Source: Brevibacillus dissolubilis (GTDB lineage: Bacteria; Bacillota; Bacilli; Brevibacillales; Brevibacillaceae). From it: 64,000 bases of DNA. The notes under the pieces are model-generated. The model was not told the DNA's origin and ran no database searches. It saw only the letters and a list, made by a program, of their open reading frames with translations. The DNA lies in NCBI RefSeq assembly GCF_006170445.1, contig NZ_VCNA01000011.1, positions 62,001 through 126,000 on the forward strand, written 5' to 3'. Position 1 is the stretch's first letter. Every line of letters begins with the position of its first letter. The translations under genes and the position numbers were made by a program. Shown here piece after piece: positions 10,335 to 19,671 of the stretch.

Positions 10335-11561
10335 ATGAAAAAAGTTTTTACCAGAAGCATCGTTTCAGCTTTCGCTCTTACTATGTTAGGTGCAACTTCG
10401 ATCCCTGCGATCGGACCCGTTTCTGGGGCGTTTGCACAATCCAAAGACGGGGCGCCATCTGACATCGTAGCGCAAATGGTCTCCTATGAGCAGAACCACA
10501 ACTGGAGTGCAGCTACACCTCTTTGGGTATCGGCAGAACAAGCCATCTACTCCGATTTTTCTAAAGACGAGAAAAGCAAGAAGGAACACCTCGGCTTACA
10601 TAACATCCAGACAGCGAAGCTTGTCGATCTGAAGGAACTCTCCAAGGAGGAGGCACAAGCTTTTGTTGACTTCGAAAAATATGAAGAGCAATACGAAGAA
10701 GTTCATGTATTCTACACCGCGGTCAACTACGATGTTTTTGAAGAGAGCCCTTACTATCTGGACGGGGTCAACTACCGACTCGCTGTTGTTGTAAAAGAGC
10801 AGGGCGAGTGGAAACTGGCTGAATTGTCTTCTGCTCCAGTGAGTGCGATTGCGGAAGCAGGAATCGGTTTTCGCACAGCCGATGAAAAAGAAATGGCGAA
10901 GCTCGACTCTGAAAAGGTAAATGGCAAAATCCTCAACCGTAACGGCGAGGAAGTAGCCAAGCTGTCCACTCCAGAGAAGGCTGACCAAGATGGCGTCAAT
11001 CCAGATGCTACAGGCGATCACAACAAGCAATACAATATCAACGTCCGCCTCACCAAATACGTCAACTACAGTTATTATGGCTGTGGCAGCAGCTGCACCA
11101 AAACCATTGATTTCTACTATTATGTAACCAACGTGCTTCCGAATGAAGTGTATGTGACTTGGCATACAGAGGCGTTGAAAGCATGTGCAGAAGCAACCAA
11201 AATGTTTGGCTGGTACCACATCTTCTATCCAAAATATCCAACCTATAACGCAGCGGTAGACGACACCACCAACAGCCAGAACTTCACTGTAAAAACCGCA
11301 CACGCCAATACCAACGCAGCAGTGAGTGCGGTCGGTGGCATCGGCTTGGAAAAAGCGACTTCCCACGCTCTGTTTGAGTCCCAATACAACGCAGGTACCC
11401 AAGGCTCAGGTGGAACAGCATCCACCGGTAAGCTGAGCCAATGGGGTTCCCAATACTGGGCAACCAACGGCAAAACCTACCTCTGGATCCTGCACTACTA
11501 CTACGACAAATCTCCAAACACAAGCTATGAAATGATGGGAACCTTCACCTATACCTATTAA
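10335..11561 (+). CDS. Secreted SpoIID/LytB-domain protein
   Basis: Exported protein of 408 residues with a long Sec signal (MKKVFTRSIVSAFALTMLGA, cleavage near AFA-Q). Residues about 30-185 form an uncharacterised alpha/beta region ('YRLAVVVKEQGEWKLAELS'). From about 235 it carries a SpoIID-like domain: VLPNEVYVTWHTEALKACAE matches the SpoIID strand-helix with the lytic-transglycosylase glutamate (the E of PNEV), and LSQWGSQYWATNGKTY with WILHYYY matches the C-terminal signature MSQxGA...GKxYxxIL.YYY. SpoIID-family proteins cut denuded peptidoglycan glycan strands. The usual sporulation partners are not adjacent, so this is an orphan wall-associated member. A CGSSC pair precedes the domain and could form a disulfide. 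The ATG at 10335 is preferred over GTG at 10323, which lies inside the ribosome binding site. Confidence 0.8.
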   Translation: MKKVFTRSIVSAFALTMLGATSIPAIGPVSGAFAQSKDGAPSDIVAQMVSYEQNHNWSAATPLWVSAEQAIYSDFSKDEKSKKEHLGLHNIQTAKLVDLKELSKEEAQAFVDFEKYEEQYEEVHVFYTAVNYDVFEESPYYLDGVNYRLAVVVKEQGEWKLAELSSAPVSAIAEAGIGFRTADEKEMAKLDSEKVNGKILNRNGEEVAKLSTPEKADQDGVNPDATGDHNKQYNINVRLTKYVNYSYYGCGSSCTKTIDFYYYVTNVLPNEVYVTWHTEALKACAEATKMFGWYHIFYPKYPTYNAAVDDTTNSQNFTVKTAHANTNAAVSAVGGIGLEKATSHALFESQYNAGTQGSGGTASTGKLSQWGSQYWATNGKTYLWILHYYYDKSPNTSYEMMGTFTYTY

Positions 11562-11604
11562 TCCGGACAAGGCAAAGATCTCGTCAGCATCAGGCTGTAT
11601 ACCA

Positions 11605-11660
11605 AAAGAGGCTGTCCCCAAGTCATTTGATCTGACTGAGGGCAGCCTCTTCTCTTTTTA
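11605..11660 (+). terminator. Probable terminator after SpoIID-like gene
   Basis: AAGAGGCTGTCCC pairs imperfectly with GGGCAGCCTCTT across about 25 bases and is followed by TCTCTTTTTA. Confidence 0.65.
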
Positions 11661-11718
11661 TTTGCTTTCCTTATATGTTGGATTAGCCAAATGTTGTATC
11701 AGCAACTAGTTAGATAGA

Positions 11719-12231
11719 TTAAATACTCTGTGGCAGCTCTCCCTGCCCTGCTTTTCTTCCAAGCGCTTTTCTGTACATCGGAACCAGCCAACGGTCAATG
11801 CCGATTTTCCCTGCATTATAGCCTGCTACCAGAATGAACAAGCCGAAGATTACCATCTGTGGGTTGGTACTGGTCGTCCCGGAGAACATATAAGAGAAAT
11901 TCATCACCAGACCCATCAACACAGCAAATGTTGTAAACGAACCAAGCAACAAGCCTACTCCTACCAAAAACTCTCCCCAAGGAACCAAGAAGTTAAACAA
12001 ATCTACATTCGGTAACGCAAACCCATTGATAAAACCAGCCCACCAGGATTGAACAGACGGATGATCCCCAGATGCCTTCTCGATAGCCCCATGCAAAAAC
12101 CCTGAGGCGTCAAATCCGCCACCTGCGATCTTTCCCCATCCTGCCTGCATCCAGGTCCAGCCCAAATACAGCCGAAGAGCCGTCAACAGATAGGATGCAA
12201 AAACAGTCTCTCTTAAAAATTTCAACACCAC
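11719..12231 (-). CDS. DoxX-family membrane protein
   Basis: A 170-residue integral membrane protein with four predicted helices. The N-terminal part 'LRLYLGWTWMQAGWGKI' and 'LVPWGEFLVGVGLLLGSFT' match the DoxX/DoxD pattern (R-x-x-x-G-W-x-x-x-x-x-G-x-x-K; W-G-E). DoxD-type proteins were described as thiosulfate:quinone oxidoreductase subunits, while most bacterial DoxX proteins have no assigned substrate, so only a membrane redox or stress role can be suggested. The GTG start at 12231 follows GGAGG with a good spacing. It stands alone on the minus strand, downstream of the pst operon but separated from it by a strong terminator. Confidence 0.85.
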   Translation of the reverse strand: MVLKFLRETVFASYLLTALRLYLGWTWMQAGWGKIAGGGFDASGFLHGAIEKASGDHPSVQSWWAGFINGFALPNVDLFNFLVPWGEFLVGVGLLLGSFTTFAVLMGLVMNFSYMFSGTTSTNPQMVIFGLFILVAGYNAGKIGIDRWLVPMYRKALGRKAGQGELPQSI

Positions 12232-12320
12232 AAAAATCCCTCCACACTCTCTTTTTTACATTATTATCAATTCATCTTAACAACATGTCAATAGTGCAAA
12301 ATGTTACTAAATACTAAAAA

Positions 12321-12372
12321 AGACAAGGCAGCCATTTCTCACTTTTATTGAAGGGAAATAGCTGTCTTGTCT
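12321..12372 (-). terminator. Terminator of the pst operon
   Basis: AGACAAGGCAGCCATTTC pairs with GAAATAGCTGTCTTGTCT with one or two mismatches. Read on the minus strand the stem runs into TTTTTAGTAT. It lies 20 bases downstream of pstB. Confidence 0.85.
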
Positions 12373-12393
12373 CGTTGCAGGATCTAAATGGGA

Positions 12394-13167
12394 TCAACCA
12401 AAACGTCCGCTGATATATTCCTCTGTCTTCTTGTTGCCAGGTGCAGTGAAGATGTTGGAGGTAATATCTTTCTCGATCAATTCGCCCATAAGGAAAAAGG
12501 CGGTCTCGTCAGAAATACGGGCGGCTTGGTGCATGTTGTGAGTGACGATGACGATGGTGTACTCTTCCTTCAGCTCCAGGATCAAGTCTTCGATCTTGGC
12601 GGTAGAGATCGGGTCGAGCGCTGATGCCGGTTCGTCCAACAGCAGGATCGACGGTTCCATCGCGATCGCGCGGGCGATACAGAGGCGCTGCTGTTGGCCG
12701 CCGGAGAGCGCGAGGGCCGATTCGTGCAGGCGATCTTTGACCTCGTCCCAGAGCGCTGCTTTGCGCAGGCTTTGTTCCACGATCACTTCCAGATCGGCTT
12801 TTTTCTTCGTGCCGTGGAAGCGCGGGGCGTACGCGATATTTTCAAAGATCGATTTGAAAAATGGGTTCGGACGCTGGAATACCATGCCGATCATCTGGCG
12901 CAGCCCTTCCATCCGAATCTGCTTTTGGTTGATGTCGAGGCCGTCGATCTCGATCTTACCGGTGACACGGCAGCCAGGGATCAGGTCGTTCATCCGGTTG
13001 ATACAGCGCAGAAACGTAGATTTCCCGCAGCCGGACGGACCGATGAAAGCCGTCACGGCATTGCGCTGAATCTCCATGTTGATATTTTTCACAGCAAGTT
13101 TATCTCCGTAATAGACACACAGGTCGTCGGTGCTGATGATCGTATCGTGCAGGATTGTCTCGTTCAT
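12394..13167 (-). CDS. pstB: Phosphate ABC transporter ATP-binding protein
   Basis: Cytoplasmic ATPase of the high-affinity phosphate importer PstSCAB. Its 257 residues contain Walker [10 protein letters not shown] (about 43-51), the PstB-typical [13 protein letters not shown], the Q-loop region [12 protein letters not shown], the ABC signature LSGGQQQR and Walker [13 protein letters not shown], then the H-loop VTHNM. It is the last gene of pstS-C-A-B, 22 bases after pstA, and ends at the operon terminator. No phoU gene follows, unlike the enterobacterial operon. Confidence 0.96.
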   Translation of the reverse strand: MNETILHDTIISTDDLCVYYGDKLAVKNINMEIQRNAVTAFIGPSGCGKSTFLRCINRMNDLIPGCRVTGKIEIDGLDINQKQIRMEGLRQMIGMVFQRPNPFFKSIFENIAYAPRFHGTKKKADLEVIVEQSLRKAALWDEVKDRLHESALALSGGQQQRLCIARAIAMEPSILLLDEPASALDPISTAKIEDLILELKEEYTIVIVTHNMHQAARISDETAFFLMGELIEKDITSNIFTAPGNKKTEEYISGRFG

Positions 13168-13189
13168 GTATTGGTTCTCACCCTTCTTC

Positions 13190-14083
13190 CTAAGATGCAG
13201 AAGCAGAAGTCATGCGGCGGTACAGCCATCTGCCGAACCATCTCGCGCCGATATTGAAGATCAGGACAGCGATAACGAGGACCGCAGCAGAACCGTCGGC
13301 AACCGCTCGCGCATCCGGTACAAGACCTTCTGTGTTGACTTTCCAGATGTGTACGGCGAGTGATTCAGCCGGACGGAATACGTTGAGCGGTGAGGTCGGG
13401 CTGTTCAGGTCAAAGTTGCTGTAGACCAGATCAGGAGAGCTCATCCCGGCGGTAAAGAGCAGGGCTGCCGCTTCCCCGAAGACACGGCCGGAGGCAAGGA
13501 TCGCACCTGTGATGATACCCGGTATCGCTGCCGGCAGGATGACCGTTGTGATGGTCTTCCATTTGGTGACACCGAGTGCGTAGCTCGCTTCTTTTTGGTC
13601 GCGTGGGACAGAGCGGATCGCATCCTCGGTGATCCGCACCAGCAGCGGCAGGTTAAAGACAGTCAGGGCAAAAGCACCTGCGATAATCGAGTAGCCCCAG
13701 CCAGTCAAGTTAACGAACACCAAGAGACCAAACAGACCTACGACGATGGACGGCAGTGAGGACAACACCTCAATACTGAGTCGGATAAACTGGGTGAATT
13801 TATTGTCTGGTGCATACTCTGCCATGTAAATCCCGGCACCCAGACCGATCGGCAGTGCAATCGCCATGGTCAGAAACAGCAGATAGAACGAGTTGAATAA
13901 TTGCGGACCGATACCACCACCCGGATTGAGGAGGTCTGGTGGAGAGGTCAGGAAGTGCCAGTTGAGCTTGGCAGCGCCGTTCTTAAGGATAAAGCCGAGC
14001 AAACCGAACAGGATCGCAATGATAATGACCGCAATCAGGGTCAAAAGGACGGTAGCGAGGCGGTCTTTCATTTTATTACTCAT
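13190..14083 (-). CDS. pstA: Phosphate ABC transporter permease PstA
   Basis: Inner permease subunit of the PstSCAB importer, 297 residues with six predicted helices. The permease coupling loop is seen as '[26 protein letters not shown]' (EAA motif), which contacts PstB. The N-terminal helix (about 10-34) is followed by the PstA-typical '[25 protein letters not shown]'. The start codon is three bases from the pstC stop, with its ribosome binding site inside pstC, so the two permeases are translationally linked. Confidence 0.95.
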   Translation of the reverse strand: MSNKMKDRLATVLLTLIAVIIIAILFGLLGFILKNGAAKLNWHFLTSPPDLLNPGGGIGPQLFNSFYLLFLTMAIALPIGLGAGIYMAEYAPDNKFTQFIRLSIEVLSSLPSIVVGLFGLLVFVNLTGWGYSIIAGAFALTVFNLPLLVRITEDAIRSVPRDQKEASYALGVTKWKTITTVILPAAIPGIITGAILASGRVFGEAAALLFTAGMSSPDLVYSNFDLNSPTSPLNVFRPAESLAVHIWKVNTEGLVPDARAVADGSAAVLVIAVLIFNIGARWFGRWLYRRMTSASAS

Positions 14084-14086
14084 GGG

Positions 14087-15070
14087 TTACACCATCTTCT
14101 TTCTGCCCAGGATTCGGATCAATACGATGAAGAGGAACGACATGATCAAAAGCAACAGACCCATTGACCAAAGAGCATTGTTGTAAGCGGTACCTGGGAT
14201 GGTGTTCCCCATGTTGAGCGTAATACCGCTGGTCAGTGTGCTGGTTGGGTCAAGCAGACTGCCAGGAAGCTTGGTGGTGTTACCGATTACCATCTGCACC
14301 GCGAGCGCTTCCCCGAAGGCACGGGCCATCCCGAGGACTACCGCTGTGAGACAACCAGGCATCGCGCTATGAAGTACGACATTCCAAATCGTCTGCCAAC
14401 GGGTCGCACCCAGAGCCAGAGAAGCATTGCGGAGATCTTGGGAGACAGTCTCAATCGCATCGGTCGCGACACTGGTCACGGTCGGCAGGATCATGATGGA
14501 GAGCACGATACCCCCTGCGAGCAAGCTGAATCCAAGAACATTGAAGCTGTCACGAATCAAAGGAACCAACAGCGTAAGACCGACATAACCGTACACAACA
14601 GACGGAATACCAACGAGCAGCTCGACGACCGGCTTCAGTACTTTTTTCCCGAAGTTCGGTGCGATTTCGGTCATGAAGATGGCTGCCCCGATCCCGAGTG
14701 GAGCCGCAATCAATGCCGCGATTACCGTTACGATGAAAGAACCAAGAATATAGGAGAAGGCACCGAATTGGGCTGGTTCATCTTCCGGGTCCCATTTGCT
14801 GCTGCTCAAGAACTCGGATAGGCTCACTCCGTCGAAGGCAAAGGTAGCAATCCCTTTGGATGCGATGAAGTACGTGATCGAGAGTGTTACCACAATCAAC
14901 AGACCCGCACACAGGAGTGTGATCACACGTCCTGACAGGTCTCCGAACATATGCGATTTATTTGGCGTCAGCAGCTTACGATGAATTTCTGATCGATCGG
15001 CAGAGCTCTTCCCATGTTGTTGTGGCACGGACTGGCTCCCCACCACTGTCGATCTCTCTACTTGATTCAT
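14087..15070 (-). CDS. pstC: Phosphate ABC transporter permease PstC
   Basis: Second permease subunit, 327 residues. A polar cytoplasmic N-terminus of about 45 residues (Gln/Ser-rich, longer than in many PstC proteins) precedes six helices. The coupling motif is 'DAIETVSQDLRNASLALGATRWQTI'. Conserved phosphate-permease segments 'LGSFIVTVIAALIAAPLGIG' and 'ELLVGIPSVVYGYVGL' are clear. AGGGGG precedes the ATG. The gene follows pstS after 115 bases that contain a GC-rich hairpin. Confidence 0.95.
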   Translation of the reverse strand: MNQVERSTVVGSQSVPQQHGKSSADRSEIHRKLLTPNKSHMFGDLSGRVITLLCAGLLIVVTLSITYFIASKGIATFAFDGVSLSEFLSSSKWDPEDEPAQFGAFSYILGSFIVTVIAALIAAPLGIGAAIFMTEIAPNFGKKVLKPVVELLVGIPSVVYGYVGLTLLVPLIRDSFNVLGFSLLAGGIVLSIMILPTVTSVATDAIETVSQDLRNASLALGATRWQTIWNVVLHSAMPGCLTAVVLGMARAFGEALAVQMVIGNTTKLPGSLLDPTSTLTSGITLNMGNTIPGTAYNNALWSMGLLLLIMSFLFIVLIRILGRKKMV

Positions 15071-15106
15071 GACGTACCCCCTATGAATGGTTAGAAGAAC
15101 ACACGA

Positions 15107-15130
15107 AGGAGGGGCAGACTAGCCCCCCTC
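15107..15130 (-). other. GC-rich hairpin between pstS and pstC
   Basis: On the minus strand GAGGGGGGC and GCCCCTCC flank a short loop. There is no T run after it, so it looks like an attenuator or an mRNA-stabilising stem behind pstS rather than a full terminator. Such stems commonly let the binding protein be made in excess over the permeases. The assignment is inferred from position only. Confidence 0.4.
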
Positions 15131-15185
15131 AATGCGTTTCCATACGATATGGTCACATTTTCGTTACAATTTCGATGTGTTTGAA

Positions 15186-16112
15186 TTATTTTTGAGTAAT
15201 TTTGCCTTCAGCGTCGCGTTCTACTTTCATTTCATCACCAGGGATGTAACCAAGCTCAGTGATGATTTTTTTCACGTCATCAGAAGCCATGAACTCGAGG
15301 AATGCTTTTGCTGTACCGGTTGGCTCGCCTTTGGTGTACATGTGTTGGTAAGCCCATACTGGGTAGGTGTTGGTGGTGATGTTTTCAACAGTTGCTTCAA
15401 CGCCGTCAAGCTTGAGACCTTTTACAGATTCATTGATGTAAGAAGTACCGAGGTAGCCGATTGCACCTGGAGTTTCTGCGATGATTTTACGAACAGTACC
15501 GGAGGAATCCTCTGTGATGCCTTCTGCTTCTTCAGCGCCGCCCAGAGCGAACTTGATGAAGGTTGCGCGAGTACCGGAGGACTTCGGACGGTTTACGAGG
15601 GTGATTTTTTGATCAGCACCGCCAACTTCTTTCCAGTTGGTGATTTTGCCTGTGAAGATGCCTACGAGTTGATCCTTGGTCAGGTTGTCAACGCCCACTT
15701 GTGGGTTAGCCGCTGCTACCATCCCTACTACTGCTACTTTATGGTCGACCAGCTCAGCTGCTGGAATTCCCTTTTTCTCTTCTGCGAAGATATCGGAGTT
15801 ACCTACGGTTGCCGCACCACCGGATACTTGGGAGAGACCGGTACCGCTACCGCCGCCTTGTACTTGGATTTGCGCACCAGGATTCTTCTCCATGAAAAGT
15901 TTCGCTGCTTGCTCAGCAAGTGGTTGGATCGCAGTGGAACCTACAGCTGTTACAGGAGTGCTATCTACAGCAGGTGTTTCTGGAGTAGTTGTCCCTGCTT
16001 GCTCTTGTTGTCCTTGTTGAGCCGCTGGTTGTTGTGCGGTTTGACCGCAACCAGTCAGGAGAAGACCTACAGACATAACGCATGCCATGAAGACAGATGA
16101 AAACTTTTTCAA
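15186..16112 (-). CDS. pstS: Phosphate-binding lipoprotein PstS
   Basis: Extracellular phosphate receptor of the importer, 308 residues. The lipoprotein signal ends LLLTGCGQ (lipidated Cys near residue 22) and is followed by a Gln/Ala/Thr-rich linker. Phosphate-binding loops of the family are visible: AVGSTAIQPL near the N-terminus of the mature protein, 'VQGGGSGTGLSQVSGGAATVGNSDIF' (given in part), and VNRPKSSGTRATF. It is first in the operon and preceded by a PhoP box, so it should be induced under phosphate starvation. A purine-rich AAGGAGG lies just upstream of the ATG. Confidence 0.96.
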   Translation of the reverse strand: MKKFSSVFMACVMSVGLLLTGCGQTAQQPAAQQGQQEQAGTTTPETPAVDSTPVTAVGSTAIQPLAEQAAKLFMEKNPGAQIQVQGGGSGTGLSQVSGGAATVGNSDIFAEEKKGIPAAELVDHKVAVVGMVAAANPQVGVDNLTKDQLVGIFTGKITNWKEVGGADQKITLVNRPKSSGTRATFIKFALGGAEEAEGITEDSSGTVRKIIAETPGAIGYLGTSYINESVKGLKLDGVEATVENITTNTYPVWAYQHMYTKGEPTGTAKAFLEFMASDDVKKIITELGYIPGDEMKVERDAEGKITQK

Positions 16113-16192
16113 GGTAAAGCCTCCTTAAAATAAGTGGTGTTTGGTGTCATTCCTTCTACACTTGTTATGATAAAGGTCTAGCTTGAAGTGGG

Positions 16193-16220
16193 AGTTAAGC
16201 GTTTGTTAAGCAATTGTGAA
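16193..16220 (-). promoter_or_regulatory. PhoP box upstream of pstS
   Basis: On the minus strand TTCACA (16220-16215), TTAACA (16209-16204) and TTAACT (16198-16193) are spaced by exactly five bases each, giving the 11-base period of TT(A/C)ACA direct repeats bound by PhoP dimers in B. subtilis. A possible -10 TATCAT lies at 16172-16167. The box is 81 bases upstream of the pstS start. Confidence 0.85.
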
Positions 16221-16320
16221 GTTTGACATGCTTTGTTTCCTTCATATGGTTATGTCTTGTGCAACAGGTCTGCATTCTGTATGCTAACGGCATAGTTGTC
16301 ATTGACAGGGAGTGATGATC

Positions 16321-17472
16321 GTGGATAAAGAAAAGCTGTGGGAAGTGACAACCGTCTTTCTCAAGCTGGGGCTGATCGCATTCGGCGGGCCGGCGGCACA
16401 TACAGCAATGATGAAGGAGGAGTTCGTCGAGCGGCGTAAATGGGTCAGTGAACAGCGCTTCCTCGACCTGATGAGTGCGTCCAACCTGATCCCAGGCCCG
16501 AACTCGACGGAGCTTGCGATTCATCTGGGCTATGTGCGGGCAGGGTGGCTTGGTCTGATCCTCGCAGGAGCCTGCTTCATCCTGCCTGCGATGCTGATCG
16601 TCTTGGCCTTGGCCTACATCTATATGGAGTTTGGCAATATGCCAGAGCTGGGCAGTATTCTCTACGGGATGAAGCCGGTGATTATGGCGATTGTCATCCA
16701 TGCGCTCTGGGGACTGGGCAAAACCGCTGTGAAAAACACCACGCTCGCCATCATCGGTGGTGTGGCAGCAGTCCTTGCTTTTGCCGGGGTGAATGAAATT
16801 CTCCTGCTCGTCTTAGCCGGCGGCCTGATGTATTTCCTCTATAAAAGAAAAGAGCGCGGACAACAAGCCCACGCTCTCCTACCCCCTACCCTGCCATTCC
16901 TCATGGTCTCCTCGGCACCCGCTTTGTTGACAGGTGCAGCCAAGACGGCGGCGGTCGGGCAATTATTCTGGACGTTTCTCAAAATCGGTTCGGTACTGTA
17001 CGGCAGCGGCTACGTGCTGCTTGCATTTCTTCAGTCTGAATTCGTGGAAAAATGGCAGGTACTCACCCCGCAGCAGCTGCTTGATGCGGTAGCCATCGGA
17101 CAGTTCACACCGGGGCCGGTATTTACGACCGCTACCTTCGTTGGATATGTGGTCGCAGGGACGCCGGGGGCGATTGTCTCGACGGTAGGGATTTTCTTGC
17201 CTGCATTCGTCTTCGTCGCATTGGTGAATCCGTGGGTGGAGAAGCTACGGAGCTCCCAAGCGACCGGGGCCCTGTTGGACGGTATTAATGTAGGCTCACT
17301 TGCATTGATGGCAGTCGTGACTCTGCAGCTCGGGATGGCATCACTGATCGATGGGCTGAGTATCGTGCTGGCACTGGTGTCGCTTGTGATCGTCTTCCGC
17401 TACAAAATCAACAGTGCATGGCTCGTGCTCGGCGGCGGGGTGATCGGTATGCTCTCAGGCTACTTGAGTTAG
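16321..17472 (+). CDS. chrA: Chromate transporter, two-domain CHR family
   Basis: Membrane protein of 383 residues of the long-chain CHR family, which exports chromate driven by the proton gradient. Both halves carry the CHR signature: FGGPAAHTAMM with IPGPNSTELAIHLGY in the N-half, and LYGSGYVLLAFLQ with GQFTPGPVFTTATFVGY in the C-half. About ten membrane helices are predicted. The frame is open from 16312, but GTG at 16321 has the proper eight-base spacing from AGGGAG. The next gene, a LysR regulator in the same direction, may or may not control it. Family members without chromate-linked function exist, so the substrate is inferred. Confidence 0.9.
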   Translation: MDKEKLWEVTTVFLKLGLIAFGGPAAHTAMMKEEFVERRKWVSEQRFLDLMSASNLIPGPNSTELAIHLGYVRAGWLGLILAGACFILPAMLIVLALAYIYMEFGNMPELGSILYGMKPVIMAIVIHALWGLGKTAVKNTTLAIIGGVAAVLAFAGVNEILLLVLAGGLMYFLYKRKERGQQAHALLPPTLPFLMVSSAPALLTGAAKTAAVGQLFWTFLKIGSVLYGSGYVLLAFLQSEFVEKWQVLTPQQLLDAVAIGQFTPGPVFTTATFVGYVVAGTPGAIVSTVGIFLPAFVFVALVNPWVEKLRSSQATGALLDGINVGSLALMAVVTLQLGMASLIDGLSIVLALVSLVIVFRYKINSAWLVLGGGVIGMLSGYLS

Positions 17473-17579
17473 ATAGTCGCAGATTATCCCTAACACTCGG
17501 ATTCTTGCCTTCTTCCTCATTTTTAGCCATACTAAGCATCTAGATAGAAATCCGGGACTCTACTGAGAGGAAGTCGCAC

Positions 17580-18452
17580 ATGGATGATCGAGACTGGCTA
17601 ATCCTGAAGGTTCTCTATGAGAAAAAGAATATAACCAAGACAGCGCAAAGCTTATATATAACCCAGCCCTCCCTAACCAAGCGGCTGCAACAGATGGAAA
17701 AGGAATTCAAAGTCACCATCGTTCAGCGCGGAACACGCGGCGTACAATTCACCCCACAAGGCGAATACCTCGCCAAATGCGCGGACGAGATGCTCAACCG
17801 CCTGCGCCAGATCAAAGAAGAAGCCTTAAATATGGAGAATGAAGTGATGGGCACCCTGCGGCTTGCCGTCTCCAACTATATCTCCATCCACAAGCTCCCC
17901 CGCCTGCTCAAGCTCTTTCAGGAGAGATACCCCAAGGTAGATTACAAGGTGATTACAGGCTGGAGCAGTGAAGTCTTTAACCACGTCTACAATCATGATG
18001 TACATATCGGGATCGTACGGGGCGATTATGAATGGGCCGAATCCAAAACGCTTCTTTTTGAAGAGAATATCTGTATTGCCTCCCTCCAAAAAATCAAGCC
18101 GGAGGATCTGCCCACCCTGCCCCGGATCGAGTATGACAGTGATAACCTCTTAAAGTCGCTGATCGACAACTGGTGGAGCCGCACCTATTCGAAGCCCCCG
18201 CTGATCGGCATGGAAGTGGACAACGGGGAAACCTGTAAAGAGATGGTCCAAAACGGGCTAGGCTATGGCATCCTACCAAGCGTCCTCGTCGAAAACTATC
18301 CCCATCTGCATCTCATCCCGATCAAGGATAAAGACGACAACCCGATCGTACGCAAGACCTGGATGTTTTATCACCAGCAAACCCTCGAAATGAAGGTCGT
18401 CCAAGAGTTCGTCCAATTCGTCGAAGGACTGGATTTCAAACATGATATCTAA
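17580..18452 (+). CDS. LysR-family transcriptional regulator
   Basis: A 290-residue regulator with an N-terminal winged helix-turn-helix (about 1-60, with NITKTAQSLYITQPSLTKRL as the recognition part) and a C-terminal effector-binding domain of the periplasmic-binding-protein fold. The segment GNGETCKEMV-like 'DNGETCKEMVQNGLGYGILP' is typical of LysR effector domains. It lies between chrA and an AEC-family carrier, all on the plus strand. LysR genes usually control a neighbour; the AEC carrier downstream is separated by a terminator. Effector unknown. Confidence 0.9.
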   Translation: MDDRDWLILKVLYEKKNITKTAQSLYITQPSLTKRLQQMEKEFKVTIVQRGTRGVQFTPQGEYLAKCADEMLNRLRQIKEEALNMENEVMGTLRLAVSNYISIHKLPRLLKLFQERYPKVDYKVITGWSSEVFNHVYNHDVHIGIVRGDYEWAESKTLLFEENICIASLQKIKPEDLPTLPRIEYDSDNLLKSLIDNWWSRTYSKPPLIGMEVDNGETCKEMVQNGLGYGILPSVLVENYPHLHLIPIKDKDDNPIVRKTWMFYHQQTLEMKVVQEFVQFVEGLDFKHDI

Positions 18453-18455
18453 AGC

Positions 18456-18490
18456 AAACGTGGAGCATGAATGCATGCCCCACGTTTTTT
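18456..18490 (+). terminator. Terminator after LysR gene
   Basis: AAACGTGGAGCATG pairs with CATGCCCCACGTTT (one mismatch) around a four-base loop and is followed by a T run, directly behind the stop codon. Confidence 0.88.
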
Positions 18491-18599
18491 ATTCCTTTTC
18501 TCTATATCCAGCGATAGAGGATTTGTATTTTATTGATTCGGGAATTAAAACTATGATAAAACTGTGAACATTTTCAAGATGAATAGGTTGGTGACTTCT

Positions 18600-19529
18600 A
18601 TGAATGTTTTTACTCTGATCATCCTTGACGTAATCTTACCTATATTTACTCTAATCGGAGTCGGTGCCTTTCTGCATCGTAAATTCAATCTGGATATGGG
18701 GACGTTGTCGAAATTGAATACCCACCTCCTGCTTCCCGTTGTGAGCTTTCTCAGCATATATGAGAGCAAAATGGCAGGTGAAACGCTCTTCCACATTATT
18801 GGTTTTCTATTGTTGCAAAGCGTTTGTATGATCATCCTCAGTGTGGGAATCGCCAAGGTAGCGCATATGGATCGAAGTCTTTCTGCCGCTTTTCAAAACA
18901 GTGTCGTTCTGTTCAACTCAGCTAACTACGGGCTGCCGATCAGCCAGCTTGTTTTTCAGCATAACCCGTTTGGCGCATCGATCCAGATCGTCATTATCAT
19001 TTTCCAAACGATGCTCACGAACACGTGGGGGTTGAAGAACTCGATTTCAGCCAGTATCTCCGGATTAGGTGCTGTGAAAGAATTTATGAAAAACCCGGTC
19101 TTTTGTGCACTCTTATTAGGATTTATCTTCCATGCCCTATCCATTCAGATCCCGACATTTATCATGACCCCGATGGAGAATCTATCCACATCGTTTCTGG
19201 CGATTGCACTGGTTACCTTGGGTGCACAAAGCGCTCATCTGAATATCAAGCAGGTCTCCCGGCCGCTTGTGCTCAGTCTAGCAGGCCGCTTGGTGCTCTC
19301 TCCGCTTGTTGCCTTGGCTGTCATCTTCGCTCTCGGATTGGACGGAGTTACGGCACAGGCCCTGTTCATCGCAAGCTCATTCCCAAGCTCTCGGAACAGT
19401 GCGCTTTTGGCCCTGCAATACGGTAATCATCCAGAGTATGCGGCACAGACGGTGTTGGTGTCGACGATCCTCAGCAGTGTGACGGTTGCGCTGGTGGTGT
19501 ATGTATCGAAGATTTTGTTCCCTTATTAA
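18600..19529 (+). CDS. AEC-family (auxin efflux carrier-like) transporter
   Basis: Integral membrane protein of 309 residues with about ten helices, of the AEC/membrane transport protein family (PIN-like fold) that includes malate and other organic acid carriers. The N-terminal half begins IILDVILPIFTLIGVGAFL with LNTHLLLPVVSFLSIYES, and the second half contains IALVTLGAQSAHLN and 'SSFPSSRNSALLALQYG', all typical. Starts at 18564 and 18579 are in frame but lack a ribosome binding site; ATG 18600 is the first residue of the first helix and follows a weak AGGTTGGTGA. Substrate unknown. Confidence 0.85.
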   Translation: MNVFTLIILDVILPIFTLIGVGAFLHRKFNLDMGTLSKLNTHLLLPVVSFLSIYESKMAGETLFHIIGFLLLQSVCMIILSVGIAKVAHMDRSLSAAFQNSVVLFNSANYGLPISQLVFQHNPFGASIQIVIIIFQTMLTNTWGLKNSISASISGLGAVKEFMKNPVFCALLLGFIFHALSIQIPTFIMTPMENLSTSFLAIALVTLGAQSAHLNIKQVSRPLVLSLAGRLVLSPLVALAVIFALGLDGVTAQALFIASSFPSSRNSALLALQYGNHPEYAAQTVLVSTILSSVTVALVVYVSKILFPY

Positions 19530-19671
19530 GAGCAGCAATGAAATCGGCTCCCTGACAGAGAGTAAAATTAAGCCGCAATTAAATAATATTAATGAAGGAA
19601 AAAATAGCGAGCCGCCTGGTAAATGAACGATGACCCTAATTGTGGACATTTAGTGAAAGGTCCCCGGCCGC

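Noticed and set aside
15132-16100. Plus-strand frame of 322 codons
   Set aside because: Shadow of pstS, which is unambiguous on the other strand.
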